64,000 bases of DNA from Paraglaciecola polaris LMG 21857 (GTDB taxonomy: Bacteria > Pseudomonadota > Gammaproteobacteria > Enterobacterales > Alteromonadaceae): assembly GCF_000315055.1 (NCBI RefSeq), contig NZ_BAER01000127.1, positions 62,001 through 126,000 on the forward strand, written 5' to 3'. Positions 53,850-61,774 of the stretch are shown piece by piece. Below the pieces are notes generated by a model. It had not been told where the DNA came from. It saw only the letters and a list, made by a program, of their open reading frames with translations, and searched no databases. The translations under genes were made by a program, and so were the position numbers. Each line of letters opens with the position of its first letter. Position 1 is the stretch's first letter.

Positions 53850-54857
53850 CTATATCTCTTTACATGACAACCTTTTAGATAAGGAGCAAGGGATCATTAT
53901 TTTTTGCGAAGGGGCGTCCTTATTGCTGATATTGTTAAGCAATAATTTGGTGGCTTCTTTACCAATTTCATATGGGTTCTGGGTTATGACTGTGATAGGC
54001 ACTTTAAAAAAGTCAGCCATAGGGATGTCGTCAAAACCTAATAAGGATACGTCATCGGGTATAGATATATTTTCTTCGTTTAATACAGTTAACAACTCAG
54101 TGGTAATTGCCAGGTGTTGGGTAAAAAATGCGGTCGGCGGGTTAACCGTTTGAAGAATGTTCGTCGGGGGTTGTTGAAAGCCAGATTTACGCTGCCAGTA
54201 TTGGATTAACTGTTGCTCAATAGGAATTTGATAATGGTTCAAGGCATCGGTATACCCTAGATAACGGTCCATTCTGGATTTAACATTTTTGAAATTTTGG
54301 GTCATAAAACAAATACGCTGATGGCCTAACTTAATCAAATACTCAGTCGCTTCGAAAGCAGCTTTTCGATAATCTGACACAATTATATTTTTTTCATTAC
54401 CATCATGTTCAAGTTGAAAATGTACAATAGGCAGACCTCTCTCTATATATTTAGCAATGAGAGCGGTATTTTTACCCGACGATGCGATGATAATGCCGTC
54501 AACACGCAATTGGTATAATGCCTCTAACGATCTTGCTTCGATCTCAGGGTCAACGTCGGTATTGTATATTAATACGTTGTAATCACTTGTCTTGCAGTAG
54601 TCGTCGATCCCTCTTATTGTGCGGCTCGTATAGTAGCCGGTAATATCTCTAACGATGACCCCAATCGTTTTGGTTTTATCCATTTTAAGGCTGCGGGCAA
54701 TAGGGTTCGGTACATAGTCTAATTCGCTCACCGCTAGCTTTATACGTTCTTTGGTCTTTTCAGACATGTAATCAAAGCGGCCGTTTAGGTACTGAGAAAC
54801 GGTACTTTTTGAAACTCCAGCTAGCTCAGCAACGTCAATCAACTTTATTTTTGGCAT
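53850..54857 (-). CDS. LacI-family transcriptional regulator
   Basis: The 335-residue regulator has the N-terminal HTH (KLIDVAELAGVSKSTVSQYLNGR), the hinge region (YVPNPIARSLKMDKTKTIGVIVRD) and a periplasmic-binding-protein-like sensor domain ending in PSQKIMIPCSLSKRLSCK. It is divergent from an SSS symporter, lyase and kduD operon and presumably represses it until an inducer appears. Two palindromes with a central CG lie in the 144-base divergent spacer. ATG 54857 is preferred to GTG 54863 because AGAAG is better spaced from it. Confidence 0.9.
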   Translation of the reverse strand: MPKIKLIDVAELAGVSKSTVSQYLNGRFDYMSEKTKERIKLAVSELDYVPNPIARSLKMDKTKTIGVIVRDITGYYTSRTIRGIDDYCKTSDYNVLIYNTDVDPEIEARSLEALYQLRVDGIIIASSGKNTALIAKYIERGLPIVHFQLEHDGNEKNIIVSDYRKAAFEATEYLIKLGHQRICFMTQNFKNVKSRMDRYLGYTDALNHYQIPIEQQLIQYWQRKSGFQQPPTNILQTVNPPTAFFTQHLAITTELLTVLNEENISIPDDVSLLGFDDIPMADFFKVPITVITQNPYEIGKEATKLLLNNISNKDAPSQKIMIPCSLSKRLSCKEI

Positions 54858-54927
54858 GTACACACTTCTATAAAATAGCGAAATACCTGAATATTGACAT
54901 TCTGCATTAGTATGCTAAATTCTTCAA

Positions 54928-54952
54928 CTAAACCGATTTAGTAAATCGATTT
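54928..54952. promoter_or_regulatory. Twin LacI-type operator palindromes
   Basis: CTAAACCGATTTAG (54928-54941) is a near-perfect palindrome and AAATCGATTT (54943-54952) is perfect. Both have the central CG typical of LacI-family operators. They lie about 50 bases before the symporter start and 70 before the LacI-type gene. Confidence 0.6.
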
Positions 54953-55001
54953 TGTTATTTGGTTTATCAACAACCTTGATAACCGAACAAGAGGTAAAAA
55001 A

Positions 55002-56780
55002 GTGCAAATCTCGAATATTGAATACCTAGTGATCGTTGGCTACCTGATATTGATTATTGTCGTTGGCATTGTTTTCAAAAAATTCTCGTCTAATACAGAT
55101 GACTATTTTAAGGGTGGAAGCAAAGGTACATGGTGGCTTGTTGGAAGCAGTGCTTTCATGAGCGCTTTTAGTGCATGGACCTTTACGGGGGCTGCTGGCA
55201 TCGCTTACGAATCTGGTTTTTCTGCGATGTTTATCTTTTTTGGCAATGTGCTTGGTTTTTTCGTGAATTTTTTGTTTATGGGGCCTTGGTTGCGTCAAAT
55301 GAGAGTGACGACATTTCCTGAAGCAATTGCCGGTCGTTTCGGTGAAACAACACGGGATTTTTACGCCTATTATGAGGTGCCAATACGTATTTTATATTCC
55401 GCGATGGCACTGTACGGCTTGGGCATTTTTTGCTCTGCCGTGTTCGGATATGATATCAACTACGTGATTATTGTTTGCGGCATTGTGGTGCTTTTTTATT
55501 CCGCTACCGGTGGACGTTGGGCCGTGATGGCGACGGATTTTTTACAAGGCCTCATTCTCGTGCCTTTAACCCTGTTAGTCGCTTGGCTCTGCCTAGACGC
55601 ACTTGGTGGAATCGATAACTTATTTCTGAAAATTGAACAGCAAGGGTTAAGCGAAGAATATAGCATGGTTAATTCCGCTACCTTATTTGGCGGGGCTTAT
55701 ACCTGGGGCTGGGCCAGCGCCATGATGGCAAAACAATTTATCGTCTTTAATTCCATGAATGCAGCCCCGCGTTACTTTTCTGTTAAAGACGGACGTGAAG
55801 CTCGCAAAGCCGCACTGCTTTGCTCCGTACTCATGTTGGCGGGTAGCTTCATCTGGTTCTTACCACCTATTACTGCACGACTCTTATATCCTGAGCTGGT
55901 GATGGCGTTTGATATCGCTAAGCCAGCGGAAGCGAGTTATGCGGTTGCCAGTATTAGCCTGTTACCTGTTGGGTTGATCGGATTGATTGTGGTGGCCATT
56001 TTGGCGGCCACTATGAGTTCGATGGATACAGGTCTCAATACGAACGTGGCTATTCTGATCAAAGACATATACCCCAAAGTTTCTCGTATGTTTCGTTGGA
56101 AGCCCAAAGTTGAAAGCGAATTATTGAACTATGGACGTATTTTAACCTGGGTCATGGGCTTCTTGATTGTGTTGTTGGCGCTTTATTTTGCCCAACAAGA
56201 CGGCTCAGGAATATTCGAAATCATGTTGCAAGTGGGAACGCTGTTATCGATGCCGATTACGATCCCGCTGCTGCTAGGCATGTTTATTCGGCAAACACCC
56301 TGGTGGTCTGCGCTGCTTTCTATTGGCTGTGCCCTTATTTTTTCTAGCTTGGCATTTTTCGAGATCCCATTAAGTTACTTAGGTTTTTCTCAAGAGGTCA
56401 GCGATGGTTTTGAATGGAATTTTCAACAGCAGTTTTTTGGTGTCTTGGGTACTGGGGTATTTGGTTTTTTAATATCGACGCTTTTTGCGCCAAGCCAAAA
56501 TTCAGCTCATCGACAAATGGTTGACAAGTTCTTTAGCAATATGAAAACGCCGATCGACTTTGAAAAAGAAATCGGAGAGGGCAATGACGCCAGTCAATTG
56601 ACGGCCATTGGACGCTTTGGTGTCGCTGTCGCGGGGTTCGTGGCGCTGATGCTTATTATCCCCAATCCGTTTGAAGGCCGGATGGTCATACTGGTGCTCG
56701 CGGTAATAATAGGAGCAATCAGCGTGTTTATGCTCAAAGCAGGTAAAAAGTCTGCTGCCGCAAGTCAATCAGCGACATAA
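55002..56780 (+). CDS. Sodium:solute symporter (SSS family)
   Basis: This 592-residue inner-membrane symporter is longer than typical SSS proteins. It begins QISNIEYLVIVGYLILIIVVG and contains TDDYFKGGSKGTWWLVGSSAFMSAFSAWTFTGAAG and the signature region AILAATMSSMDTGLNTN. It lies downstream of the LacI-operator region and upstream of a heparinase-like lyase and KduD, suggesting import of an oligo-uronide or uronate monomer. The start is GTG with GAGG upstream. Confidence 0.88.
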   Translation: MQISNIEYLVIVGYLILIIVVGIVFKKFSSNTDDYFKGGSKGTWWLVGSSAFMSAFSAWTFTGAAGIAYESGFSAMFIFFGNVLGFFVNFLFMGPWLRQMRVTTFPEAIAGRFGETTRDFYAYYEVPIRILYSAMALYGLGIFCSAVFGYDINYVIIVCGIVVLFYSATGGRWAVMATDFLQGLILVPLTLLVAWLCLDALGGIDNLFLKIEQQGLSEEYSMVNSATLFGGAYTWGWASAMMAKQFIVFNSMNAAPRYFSVKDGREARKAALLCSVLMLAGSFIWFLPPITARLLYPELVMAFDIAKPAEASYAVASISLLPVGLIGLIVVAILAATMSSMDTGLNTNVAILIKDIYPKVSRMFRWKPKVESELLNYGRILTWVMGFLIVLLALYFAQQDGSGIFEIMLQVGTLLSMPITIPLLLGMFIRQTPWWSALLSIGCALIFSSLAFFEIPLSYLGFSQEVSDGFEWNFQQQFFGVLGTGVFGFLISTLFAPSQNSAHRQMVDKFFSNMKTPIDFEKEIGEGNDASQLTAIGRFGVAVAGFVALMLIIPNPFEGRMVILVLAVIIGAISVFMLKAGKKSAAASQSAT

Positions 56781-56850
56781 CAAACGAATTGATTGTGCGA
56801 ATTTACTAGCGTTTTGCTCGACATATCATCTTTGAACACAGGAATGAACA

Positions 56851-58917
56851 ATGAATTATTTACTTATTAACGACCAGCTTGATGTGCTTAAATCAGAGCT
56901 TAAAACCTCGCGTAAGGAACATTTGACTCGACTGATAGAGCAATGTCGTTTGTATGAAAATGAAGTGCTCTCGAAAGTGCATCCTCACACCAGTATTACC
57001 TATATGGGTATGGCTGCAGCAAACTTAAGCTTGGCTTATCTGCTTACAGAGCAGGAGCATTATCTTGCAGAAGCAAAGCGCTGGATTTTTACCGCTGTGG
57101 ACTACGACGTATGGGGTTATGGATTTCTTGTGGATGTGGATCTCAGTGCATCCTGGATGTTATATGGTTTGGGGTTATCGTATGACTGGCTTAAAGATTA
57201 TTTATCAGAAGACGAGCGCAATAAGTTTCTAAATAAGCTGATCCTTCAAGGTAATAAAATATTCAATTATGGCCAAGAAAACTTAGGGCATTGTTGGTCT
57301 ACTAACTATTGGCAAAACCATAACTGGATCAACTATTCAGGTTTGTTGACCACTGCTTATGCCATTCGTGCAGAACACCAAGGCGCTCAAGTATGGATTG
57401 ATGAGATAAAAGATAACTTTGAAAAAGTATTTGAATATCTACCTGAGGATGGCTCCAATTATGAAGGTACCGGTTATTGGCGTTACGCTATCAACTTCTT
57501 CCTCAGTGCCGCTGACTATATTCGCCAAGATGGGGGACCTGATTATTTCCAAGCTGGATTTTTAAAGAATTCATTCGATTACCGTATTTATCAGTCAGCA
57601 CCAAACTGGGAAGAGAATATTAACTTTGCCGATGTGCATGACAGACGAAGTTCTCATTCAATCTCTGCGTATTATAAAATTGCCGCTGAGTACTCAAATG
57701 GTCAAGCGCAATGGTTGGGTGAGTTGGTCCGCAGCAAGTTTCTGTTTAGAGAGGCCAGTGAAAGTAAAATCTTCCCAGGTATCTTACCTGAAGCGTTTCT
57801 AGAATTGATTTGGTATAAACCTGAAGTAGAGCCTCAGTCTCCTGAAAACCTGCCATTAACTAAGTATTTCCCTGACCTTGGGCTTGTCGTCATGCGTTCA
57901 AGTTGGGAAACTGATGCCACCCACCTTTCCTTTAAATCAAGCCCTGCTGGTGGTCACAAACAATGGAAACTCAGCTGGGAGTTAGATAAAAAAAATGATT
58001 GGAAAACTCGCAGCCTGACCCACTATCACGTCGATTTTAATCACTTTATATTGATACATAACGGCGCGTCATTAGCAATTGATGACGGTTACAACCGAAC
58101 CTCTAAAGCTGAAGTACATAATTTGATTACGGTCGATGGTACGGGGTGTGTGGGGGAAAAAATATGGCAAGAAGGTGATTTGAGCGATCCTGAGCGCTTT
58201 GATTTAAATTGCAAAGGTATTCACAACGTTTGGCGAGATGTACCTGAGGATGCGATTGCACAAGTAGAGGCTTTCTCTACTGAAAATGGGTATACCTACG
58301 TGGTTGGCGAATCGAGTCGAATGTATTATCCCGAGATGGCGTTAACGCGCAATGCTCGGCACATCATCAATAGCGAATGTGGTTACTTTATATTCCTTGA
58401 TGAGCTGGAAAGTAAGCTCGAACATACATATACCTGGCGCATGCACTCTGAAAAATATGCAAATCAAGTAGCCGAAAATCAGTTTGAAATTGTTAATGGT
58501 AAGGGCGCATTGAATGTATTTACTGTGTTTCCAGAGGCCCGTAGCACAAACGTAGATGAAACATTGGTTGAAGAGATAATGACACCACAACGCCCTGACG
58601 ATATTCGGCGTATCAGTTTGAAAACATTATTGATTGAAAATCCTGAGAAAAGCCACAACGCTTATTTCTTAAATGTATTACAACCTAAAGACGCACTGCA
58701 AGATGCCCTGAGTCAGGATATTACTGTTCAATCACTCCAAGGGGACAATTGTATTGGGGTCGAGATTAAGTCAAAAAATCACATAGAAGTGTTTCTCTTT
58801 TCCAATGACAACAACATTGTATATGACGACATTCAATCTAAATCGAAATGGATTTCTATTCTAAAAGATAAATTGGGTAACACACTGAAAACCACTCAAT
58901 ACGATGGGGTTATGTAG
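56851..58917 (+). CDS. Cytoplasmic heparinase II/III-family polysaccharide lyase-like protein
   Basis: This 688-residue protein has no signal peptide. It has an alpha/alpha-toroid N-domain and a beta-sandwich C-domain of the heparinase II type (PL15/PL17/PL21 clan). His157 in NYWQNHNWINYSG and Tyr209 in YEGTGYWRYAINFF are about 50 residues apart, as the catalytic His/Tyr are in heparinase II. Many aromatic residues line 85-115. Followed by KduD and preceded by the symporter, it should cleave an imported oligo-uronide exolytically to give an unsaturated uronate. The exact PL family and substrate (alginate, glucuronan, ulvan or GAG-like) are not resolved. Confidence 0.75.
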   Translation: MNYLLINDQLDVLKSELKTSRKEHLTRLIEQCRLYENEVLSKVHPHTSITYMGMAAANLSLAYLLTEQEHYLAEAKRWIFTAVDYDVWGYGFLVDVDLSASWMLYGLGLSYDWLKDYLSEDERNKFLNKLILQGNKIFNYGQENLGHCWSTNYWQNHNWINYSGLLTTAYAIRAEHQGAQVWIDEIKDNFEKVFEYLPEDGSNYEGTGYWRYAINFFLSAADYIRQDGGPDYFQAGFLKNSFDYRIYQSAPNWEENINFADVHDRRSSHSISAYYKIAAEYSNGQAQWLGELVRSKFLFREASESKIFPGILPEAFLELIWYKPEVEPQSPENLPLTKYFPDLGLVVMRSSWETDATHLSFKSSPAGGHKQWKLSWELDKKNDWKTRSLTHYHVDFNHFILIHNGASLAIDDGYNRTSKAEVHNLITVDGTGCVGEKIWQEGDLSDPERFDLNCKGIHNVWRDVPEDAIAQVEAFSTENGYTYVVGESSRMYYPEMALTRNARHIINSECGYFIFLDELESKLEHTYTWRMHSEKYANQVAENQFEIVNGKGALNVFTVFPEARSTNVDETLVEEIMTPQRPDDIRRISLKTLLIENPEKSHNAYFLNVLQPKDALQDALSQDITVQSLQGDNCIGVEIKSKNHIEVFLFSNDNNIVYDDIQSKSKWISILKDKLGNTLKTTQYDGVM

Positions 58918-58940
58918 GACTCGTGCAGATAAATAGCAGG

Positions 58941-58968
58941 TGACCTGCTGAATCAATAGGTCATTTTT
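58941..58968 (+). terminator. Weak intrinsic terminator after the lyase
   Basis: A 6-bp stem TGACCT/AGGTCA with an 11-base loop is followed by TTTTT. It is only 24 bases past the lyase stop, so it may reduce but not prevent readthrough into kduD. Confidence 0.45.
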
Positions 58969-59031
58969 GTTGATGATTACCGGTTGATTAGACTGTCTAG
59001 TCGTCGTGAATGTTATTGGGAAAGAATTGAA

Positions 59032-59796
59032 ATGTTAGATAAATTTAGTTTAAAAGGTAAGGTTGCTTTAGTCACAGGTTGTAAGCGTGGTATTGGAAAA
59101 GGTATTGCGCTGGGACTTGCTGCTGCTGGCGCGGATATAATCGGTGTTTCCGCTAGCTTGGAATTAACCGGCTCTGAAATTGAAAAAGAAGTGCATGCCC
59201 TAGGACGAAATTTTAAAGGCTATCAATGTGACTTTTCTGATAGAAAAGCGCTGTATTCATTTATTGAAAAGGTTAAAGCTGATTTTGCCCAAATTGATAT
59301 TTTAGTCAATAACGCGGGCACTATATTACGCGCCCCTGCTGCCCAGCATGGAGATGAACTGTGGGATAAGGTCATTGATGTTAATTTAAACTCTCAGTTC
59401 ATTCTGAGCCGTGAAATTGGCAAGGAAATGGTCGCTCGCGGTGCTGGAAAAATTATATTCACCGCATCCTTACTGACGTTTCAAGGTGGAGTCACTGTGC
59501 CTGGTTACGCCGCCAGCAAGGGAGCAATTGGACAGCTGGTCATGGCCTTGTCAAATGAGTGGGCGGGAAAAGGTGTCAATGTCAATGCCATTGCACCTGG
59601 ATATGTAGATACCGACAATACCGAAGCTTTGCGAAATGATGCAGAGCGATCCGCGGCTATTCTCGGGCGGATACCGCAGGGTCGCTGGGGTGATCCAGAT
59701 GATTTTAAAGGCCCCGCTGTATTCTTAGCTTCTGAAGCTGCGAGCTATGTTAACGGTACGATATTAGTGGTTGATGGTGGGTGGATGGGAAGATAG
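59032..59796 (+). CDS. kduD: KduD, 2-dehydro-3-deoxy-D-gluconate 5-dehydrogenase (SDR)
   Basis: The 254-residue SDR matches E. coli KduD along its length: KFSLKGKVALVTGCKRGIGKGIALGLA, DILVNNAGTILRAPA, catalytic VPGYAASKGAIGQLVMALSNEWA, the INVNAIAPGYVDTDNTEALR-like loop and ILGRIPQGRWGDPDDFKGPAVFLA. KduD interconverts 2,5-diketo-3-deoxygluconate and KDG in unsaturated-uronate catabolism. The ATG at 59032 agrees with the family start; the longer frame from 58984 does not. KduI, the isomerase normally acting before it, is not in the window. Confidence 0.9.
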   Translation: MLDKFSLKGKVALVTGCKRGIGKGIALGLAAAGADIIGVSASLELTGSEIEKEVHALGRNFKGYQCDFSDRKALYSFIEKVKADFAQIDILVNNAGTILRAPAAQHGDELWDKVIDVNLNSQFILSREIGKEMVARGAGKIIFTASLLTFQGGVTVPGYAASKGAIGQLVMALSNEWAGKGVNVNAIAPGYVDTDNTEALRNDAERSAAILGRIPQGRWGDPDDFKGPAVFLASEAASYVNGTILVVDGGWMGR

Positions 59797-60025
59797 CCAT
59801 CTAGGCATCATACCGGCGCTAGAGTAGCGGATGAACAAAGGCTGTTCCTGAACAGATGAGCAAGCATTGCTTGTATTATAGCGGTTGGCGTTGTGTCTAT
59901 TTACTGTTGTAAACAGCCAACGGCTATATGCCTAGAAACGCCATATATTTTAAAGTCATATAGCAGCCTCGACCGTTACTTGTCACATTTTTCTGTACTC
60001 ATTAACGCGTTAAGGAAGCCGTTTT

Positions 60026-61360
60026 TTGATCAATTTCAATAGATACATTCAGCGGAACTTGGCCCTGGCTTGGCCTTTGGCTGTTAATGCCTTATTAGTT
60101 CAGTCGATGTTAATGATTGATACGTTTTTGGTTGCACCACTGGGTGAACTGCCCGTTGCCGCCATGGGGATCGCCACGACCATAGTGGCATTTGTATTGG
60201 GTATTGAGATTGCCATTGGCAATGGTATTCAATTGCTCGTTGGCAGGGCGTTTGGCTGTAATAATCAAGCTGAACTTGCGATCGCCTATTGGTCTGGGCT
60301 ATTAATCAATATTTCAACATCATTCGTTTTTCTGTTTATCCTGGCTTTTTTTGGCAGTGAACTGGTGGCCCTCATTACCGATGATCCCGCATTAGCGAAG
60401 TTGGCTGACACATATATATCAATTACCAAATACATCGTTTTAATTACCGCTTACACCCAGGTGTGCAGTGCTTTTTGCAATGGCAGTGGCAAAACGAAAG
60501 TCCCCTTAAAAGGCTTTATGATTGAACTACCAGTCAATGCTTTATTAAGCTATTTACTGATAAACGGGTTTTCTACATATGAGGGGCTCGGTGTTGAAGG
60601 AGCTGCTTGGGGGAGTTTACTGGCGGTATTTTTGCGAGCTGCGTTTTTATATTTCGCACTAAAGAGAGACGATACAGTCGACTTAAGATACCCTAAAAAC
60701 AGACGATTCTGGGCGGAAATCCCTCCTCAATATGCCGAAATTTATCCCATTGCGGCTAATTTTTTTGTTCTCTCCATCGGTGCTACTGTCTACCAACTAT
60801 TATTTGCCCAACTTGAGCTGTTCTCATTCGTTGCCATCACTTTAATCTTTCCTTGGATCCGTGCCGGTACGCAATTTCCTAACGCTTGGGCCCAGGCATC
60901 GGGCATTAGTATTAGTCAGGCGCTTGGTCAAAGGCAGGCTGGGGAGTTAAAGTTATTTATTGCTAGCTGTACGCATGTGGGAACCTTGTTGTCGGTAATT
61001 ATTGCCGGGTTCTTCTTTATACTCAGTCAATGTCTGCAATTTATCTACCCTGATATTGAACAGGATACCCAGACGGCATTAATGATCATCGCACCACTGT
61101 ATATTGTTCTGCCTATTATTCGTGCTTACAACACAGTTGCGGGAAATATTTTACGGGCGCTTGGCGATAGCAATTTGGTACTCAAAATTCACTTTTTTAC
61201 CCAGTGGCTTATATCTCTGCCAATCTGCGCGCTTTTGGTCTTACAGTTCGACGTTTCTATTTTTTGGGCATTCGCCATGATACCAATTGAAGAATTACTC
61301 AAAACATTACCCTTCCACCACTTTAAGTGGCGCTACATCAACCGGCTAGCTCTAGAGTAA
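60026..61360 (+). CDS. MATE-family multidrug/organic-cation efflux protein
   Basis: The 444-residue protein has 12 hydrophobic helices in the two MATE halves. It starts INFNRYIQRNLALAWPLAVNALLVQSMLMIDTFLVA and has GAAWGSLLAVFLRAAFLYFA. MATE proteins export cationic drugs or metabolites using Na+ or H+ gradients. The start is TTG with AAGGA nine bases upstream. The 229-base gap after kduD suggests separate transcription; no substrate can be assigned. Confidence 0.85.
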   Translation: MINFNRYIQRNLALAWPLAVNALLVQSMLMIDTFLVAPLGELPVAAMGIATTIVAFVLGIEIAIGNGIQLLVGRAFGCNNQAELAIAYWSGLLINISTSFVFLFILAFFGSELVALITDDPALAKLADTYISITKYIVLITAYTQVCSAFCNGSGKTKVPLKGFMIELPVNALLSYLLINGFSTYEGLGVEGAAWGSLLAVFLRAAFLYFALKRDDTVDLRYPKNRRFWAEIPPQYAEIYPIAANFFVLSIGATVYQLLFAQLELFSFVAITLIFPWIRAGTQFPNAWAQASGISISQALGQRQAGELKLFIASCTHVGTLLSVIIAGFFFILSQCLQFIYPDIEQDTQTALMIIAPLYIVLPIIRAYNTVAGNILRALGDSNLVLKIHFFTQWLISLPICALLVLQFDVSIFWAFAMIPIEELLKTLPFHHFKWRYINRLALE

Positions 61361-61774
61361 TCATTGCTAATGTCTGATTTGATAATGTTTTACTAAGCCA
61401 TATATACCGAGAAATCATCAAGACCACGTCACAAGCCAGAGGTTTGTAATAAGGCGGTATTAATACCTGCCCATTTATTTGAGAGTAATTAGGGATAGCG
61501 ATTAGATAAAGGTGTTGCTCATTTAAAACAGTCTTTTTAATAGAAGTATCGCTGATAATTTTTAATCAGTTGTGGGCGATTTTTGTTAGATCCAGGATAA
61601 GCTGGGCAGCTCATATAGGTTAATAGAAAAATTCAAGAGTGGGACTGCAAGTCGCAATGTTCATTTATGTTGCTTGTTAAGAAGCAGAAATAATTAACCC
61701 CAGCGCTAGGCTGGGGTTAATAAGTTATTGCTTTATTACACACTTTGAAAAACGTGAACTTTCAACCAAAGTCA
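61361..61774. other. Intergenic region between MATE gene and TonB receptor gene
   Basis: The 414 bases contain only the terminator at 61694-61720. I see no further gene or clear regulatory structure. Confidence 0.5.
61694..61720. terminator. Intrinsic terminator of the TonB receptor gene
   Basis: A perfect 11-bp stem (TTAACCCCAGC with its complement) with a five-base loop lies between the convergent MATE and receptor genes. The T-richness after the stem is modest on both strands. Confidence 0.75.
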
